Assembly (NCBI GenBank): GCA_001796865.1
Contig: MGNQ01000051.1
Coordinates: forward strand, 47,728 to 64,905
Direction: 5' to 3'
Source: Chloroflexi bacterium RBG_16_56_11
GTDB taxonomy: Bacteria > Chloroflexota > Dehalococcoidia > Dehalococcoidales > RBG-16-60-22
Length of the DNA stretch: 17,178 nt
Part shown: positions 15,215 through 17,178 of the stretch, piece by piece
How positions within the stretch are numbered: position 1 is the first letter of the stretch
How the letters are laid out: every line of letters starts with the position of its first letter
The notes under the pieces: generated by a model
Database searches by the model: none
Seen by the model: only the letters and a program-made list of their open reading frames with translations
What the model was told of the DNA's origin: nothing
Made by a program: the position numbers and the translations under genes

Positions 15215-15589
15215 ATGCCCCGTCTTTTTGAGAAGCTTACTAAACGCAAAGCGAAAGAGTTCCAGGTCCTTTCGGGTTTTATCGGCATATAGTGCCGGAA
15301 AAACCACCGCGCCCGGGACAGGGCCCCGTTTATGGTACGGGACGACCGGCTCAAAAGCATCCCGGGTATAAGCAGGCTTTCGCTTTGCGCGGACTGCCAG
15401 AGACTGCTCGACCACGGCATGGCCAAGCTGCTCCTGTGCCCCTATGACCCCAAGCCCATGTGTAAAAGGTGCACCACACATTGCTATGCCCCGGGCTATC
15501 GCGAGCGTATCCGGGAAGTCATGAAATTCTCCGGCCTCTACCTCATCAAGCACGGCAGGCTGGACCTGATAGTCCATTATTATATATAG
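15215..15589 (+). pseudogene. YgbA / nitrous-oxide-stimulated-promoter family gene interrupted by an in-frame TAG
   Basis: Reading from ATG 15215 (AGGGA just upstream) gives MPRLFEKLTKRKAKEFQVLS, then GFIGI, a TAG at 15290-15292, then CRKNHRARDRAPF and the rest of a 124-codon frame to the TAG at 15587. The C-terminal part has the family's cysteine pattern: CADC, CPYDPKPMCKRCTTHC, then YAPGYRERIREVMKFSG and a hydrophobic end. In relatives as I remember them the interrupted place reads IYC, so one base change from a tyrosine codon explains the stop. This family includes E. coli YgbA, a nitrosative-stress gene of unclear biochemistry; the cysteines suggest a metal or cluster site. Its promoter and the co-directional HD gene 7 bases downstream look intact. 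Sequencing error or readthrough are the alternatives. Confidence 0.7.
15332..15589 (+). CDS. Readable 85-residue C-terminal part of the YgbA-family gene
   Basis: After the TAG the frame stays open, and ATG 15332 has AGGG 8 bases upstream, so a shortened protein (MVRDDRLKSIPGISRLSLC...) could be made by restart. It keeps the CADC, CxxC and HC cysteines at about residues 19-51 but loses the conserved N-terminal helix and the CRKNH motif. Whether it is functional is unknown. Confidence 0.5.
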   Translation: MVRDDRLKSIPGISRLSLCADCQRLLDHGMAKLLLCPYDPKPMCKRCTTHCYAPGYRERIREVMKFSGLYLIKHGRLDLIVHYYI

Positions 15590-15596
15590 GGGAAAG

Positions 15597-16103
15597 ATGG
15601 AAGTATTGAAAGACGATTTACTCCGGACGATGGAAGACTATTTCGGGGACGATTCACGGAGGATAAATCACGCCCGCCGCGTCACTGCCTATGCCGAGCG
15701 TTTGCTGGAGGTCGAGGGCGGCGACTATCCCATCGTCGTCGGCGCGGGAGTCCTGCACGACATCGGCATCCATGAAGCGGAAAGAAAACACCACTCCAGC
15801 GGCGGCAAATACCAGGAAATAGAAGGCCCGCCGATTGCCCGGGGAATCCTCAACCGGCTGGGCTTTGAAAAAGCCCAGGTGGATGAAATCTGCGAGATTA
15901 TCGCCCACCACCACAGCCCCGGGAAAATCAACTCCGCCAACTTTAAAATCCTCTACGATGCCGACTGGCTGGTGAATCTGGCTGATGAGTATGATATTAA
16001 AGATAAAAAGAAGCTGGCCGGCATTATCGAGACGGTGTTTCTTACGGAGAGCGGTAAGGCCCTGGCCAGGGAGACTTATTTAGAGGAAAAAGACTCTGGC
16101 TAA
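15597..16103 (+). CDS. HD-domain phosphohydrolase-like protein (168 aa)
   Basis: A 168-residue soluble protein with the HD-superfamily metal ligands in order: H25 in NHARRV, H54-D55 in GVLHDIGIHE, the histidine group H104-H106 in IIAHHHSPG, and D121/D123 in YDADWLVNLADEYD. Such proteins hydrolyse phosphate esters, often of nucleotides, with one or two bound metals; the substrate cannot be told. The ATG at 15597 has GGGGA directly upstream and starts 7 bases after the YgbA-family stop, so the two are very probably co-transcribed. The protein ends 200 bases before a convergent gene. Confidence 0.88.
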   Translation: MEVLKDDLLRTMEDYFGDDSRRINHARRVTAYAERLLEVEGGDYPIVVGAGVLHDIGIHEAERKHHSSGGKYQEIEGPPIARGILNRLGFEKAQVDEICEIIAHHHSPGKINSANFKILYDADWLVNLADEYDIKDKKKLAGIIETVFLTESGKALARETYLEEKDSG

Positions 16104-16157
16104 TGGGCGCCCGGTTAAAGAAACTGTCCGAAAATGAAGTAAAAACAAGAAAAATTA

Positions 16158-16260
16158 CGTCATTCCCGCGAAGCTTGTCCCGTACTTGATACGGGAGCGG
16201 GAATCCAGTGTTCACGCTGAAAATCAATTTTCTGGATTCCCGATCGGGTCGGGAATGACG
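16158..16260 (+). repeat. Palindromic repeat between convergent genes
   Basis: A 103-base element with perfect 11-base terminal inverted repeats, CGTCATTCCCG (16158-16168) and CGGGAATGACG (16250-16260). Nested inside are GGGAATCCAG with CTGGATTCCC, and the hairpin CCCGTA-cttga-TACGGG. It is a sister of the 5915-5996 element and shares a core with the 7580-7674 element. Lying between the ends of the HD gene and the SDR gene, the folded RNA could help end both transcripts. The strand is nominal. Confidence 0.8.
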
Positions 16261-16302
16261 TTTTCGAATAGCTTCAGATTGTTGCCGGATATTTACCCGT
16301 GA

Positions 16303-17046
16303 CTACCCTATCTTGCCGAACTTCTCCTCCAGCGCGGCCTTGTCCCATATCTTTCCGGTCACATCCTCGGGTTTGGAACCGGCCAGCATAGCCGGGTATC
16401 TCTGCCAGATAATCGGCTCCTCGAAGTCGCTGGTGTCCCGCCCGTCCATGAAGCCCATGACTACCTCTGTCTTGACGAAGTACGGGCGGACGCACGTGAT
16501 GCCGATGCCGGCCTCCCGCCGCATCTCCCGGGCCAGTCCCAGGGTGAACCTCTCCACGCCGGCCTTGGTCACGCCGTAAGCGATGTTCATGCGGATTTCC
16601 TTGGCGAGAATCGACGAGACGTTGATTATCATACCGCTTTTCTTCTCAATCATATGCGGCAGGACGACCTTGGAGCAGAGGAAGACCCCGTCCAGGTTGA
16701 CGGATAATATCAGCCGCCACCTCCGGTAGGGCAAGTTGAGGAACGAATCCTGGGCGGTGACGCCGGCGTTATTCACCAGCACGTCGATTTTGCCGAATTT
16801 CTCCAGAGATTTATTGACGATATTATTCACGTCTTCCTCGACGGTGATGTCGCCGCCGAGAGAGAGCGTCTTCCGGCCTAGGGCCTCTATCTCTTGGGCC
16901 GTCTCCGCCAGCTTGCCGTCGTCCGTGACGCGGTCGCAGATAACCAGGTCCGCCCCGGCCTCGGCCATGCCCAGGGATATCGACTTGCCCAGGCCCTGCC
17001 GGGCGCCGGTGACCATGGCTACTTTGCCTTTTAATGGTAATGCCAT
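16303..17046 (-). CDS. Short-chain dehydrogenase/reductase (SDR) (247 aa)
   Basis: A 247-residue NAD(P)-dependent oxidoreductase of classical SDR size. Seen: the nucleotide-binding TGARQGLG (residues 13-20), D66 in GGDIT, NNAG at 92-95, the structural N117, catalytic serine S144/S145 in INVSSI, and the YGVTK pair Y157/K161. CDR at 37-39 after the second strand suggests a preference for NAD over NADP. Two things are unusual: the post-catalytic PG motif is replaced by PY (VRPYFVKTE, 186-194), and the C-terminal tail (PEDVTGKIWDKAALEEKFGKIG) lacks the usual SDR ending. The ATG follows a strong GAGGAGG 7 bases upstream (bases 17060-17054). The substrate is unknown; no pathway neighbours are visible. 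Confidence 0.92.
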   Translation of the reverse strand: MALPLKGKVAMVTGARQGLGKSISLGMAEAGADLVICDRVTDDGKLAETAQEIEALGRKTLSLGGDITVEEDVNNIVNKSLEKFGKIDVLVNNAGVTAQDSFLNLPYRRWRLILSVNLDGVFLCSKVVLPHMIEKKSGMIINVSSILAKEIRMNIAYGVTKAGVERFTLGLAREMRREAGIGITCVRPYFVKTEVVMGFMDGRDTSDFEEPIIWQRYPAMLAGSKPEDVTGKIWDKAALEEKFGKIG

Positions 17047-17082
17047 ATCTGTGCCTCCTCTATTTAATTTTACCTACTACCA

Positions 17083-17178
17083 GTCATTGCGAGTCCATCC
17101 CGATGAGCCTCTTTACCCCCGCGAATCAGGAGGCAAGGCAATCCGTAATAAAGGAGTGGATTGCTTCGTCGCTGCGCT
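17083..17178 (+). repeat. Start of a palindromic repeat, cut by the window end
   Basis: GTCATTGCGAG (17083-17093) is the same end as that of the 3491-3622 element. CAATCC (17139-17144) and GGATTG (17159-17164) form an inner stem, and the sequence TTGCTTCGTCGCTGCGCT at the edge is the beginning of the mirrored arm. It lies just upstream of the SDR gene, so the SDR promoter must lie within or next to it. The strand is nominal. Confidence 0.65.

Overview
The window is a GC-rich bacterial chromosome segment that opens inside a respiratory complex I (nuo) operon and runs on into a looser region of accessory genes. The order nuoD-H-I-J-K-L-M-N, with nuoD joined directly to nuoH by a one-base overlap, leaves no room for nuoE/F/G at their usual place. 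It therefore suggests an 11-subunit complex I of the kind seen in anaerobes that feed it from something other than NADH. That layout, the frequent GTG/TTG starts, a CARDB-repeat surface protein and many short palindromic intergenic repeats suggest an anaerobic or subsurface bacterium, most likely in or near Dehalococcoidia (Chloroflexota). The assignment is inference; there is no rRNA or marker gene here to prove it.

Bases 1-9195 are the nuo operon on the plus strand. nuoD (5' end outside the window), nuoH, nuoI, nuoJ and nuoK are packed with overlaps or gaps of a few bases. Between nuoK and nuoL lie a 49-residue membrane protein and a 64-residue soluble protein (DUF2007-like), the latter overlapping nuoL by ATGA. 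The K-L, L-M and M-N junctions each carry a palindromic repeat element, the only loose spots in an otherwise tight operon.

Bases 9196-9840 hold a visibly AT-richer cassette of two tiny genes behind a consensus -10 box placed so that the mRNA should begin at or next to the first start codon. Bases 9839-11436 hold two minus-strand genes: a bicupin protein with its own strong promoter, and an MntP-type manganese exporter. Bases 11738-14872 encode a secreted, C-terminally anchored protein of nine CARDB-like repeats with an almost fixed 318-base period.

Bases 14873-15214 contain a long hairpin-rich repeat and a promoter. Next comes a YgbA/nitrous-oxide-stimulated-promoter family gene broken by one in-frame TAG, followed 7 bases later by an HD-domain phosphohydrolase gene. 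A palindromic repeat separates this pair from a convergent short-chain dehydrogenase gene (16303-17046, minus), and another repeat begins upstream of that gene and runs off the window.

The nuo genes work together as a proton-pumping membrane complex; the two small proteins between nuoK and nuoL may be accessory to it. The later genes look like independent transcription units. I see no CRISPR array, tRNA, rRNA, transposase gene or defence locus. The observations most worth following are the two small genes in the nuo operon, the leaderless two-gene cassette, the in-frame TAG, and the modular repeats.
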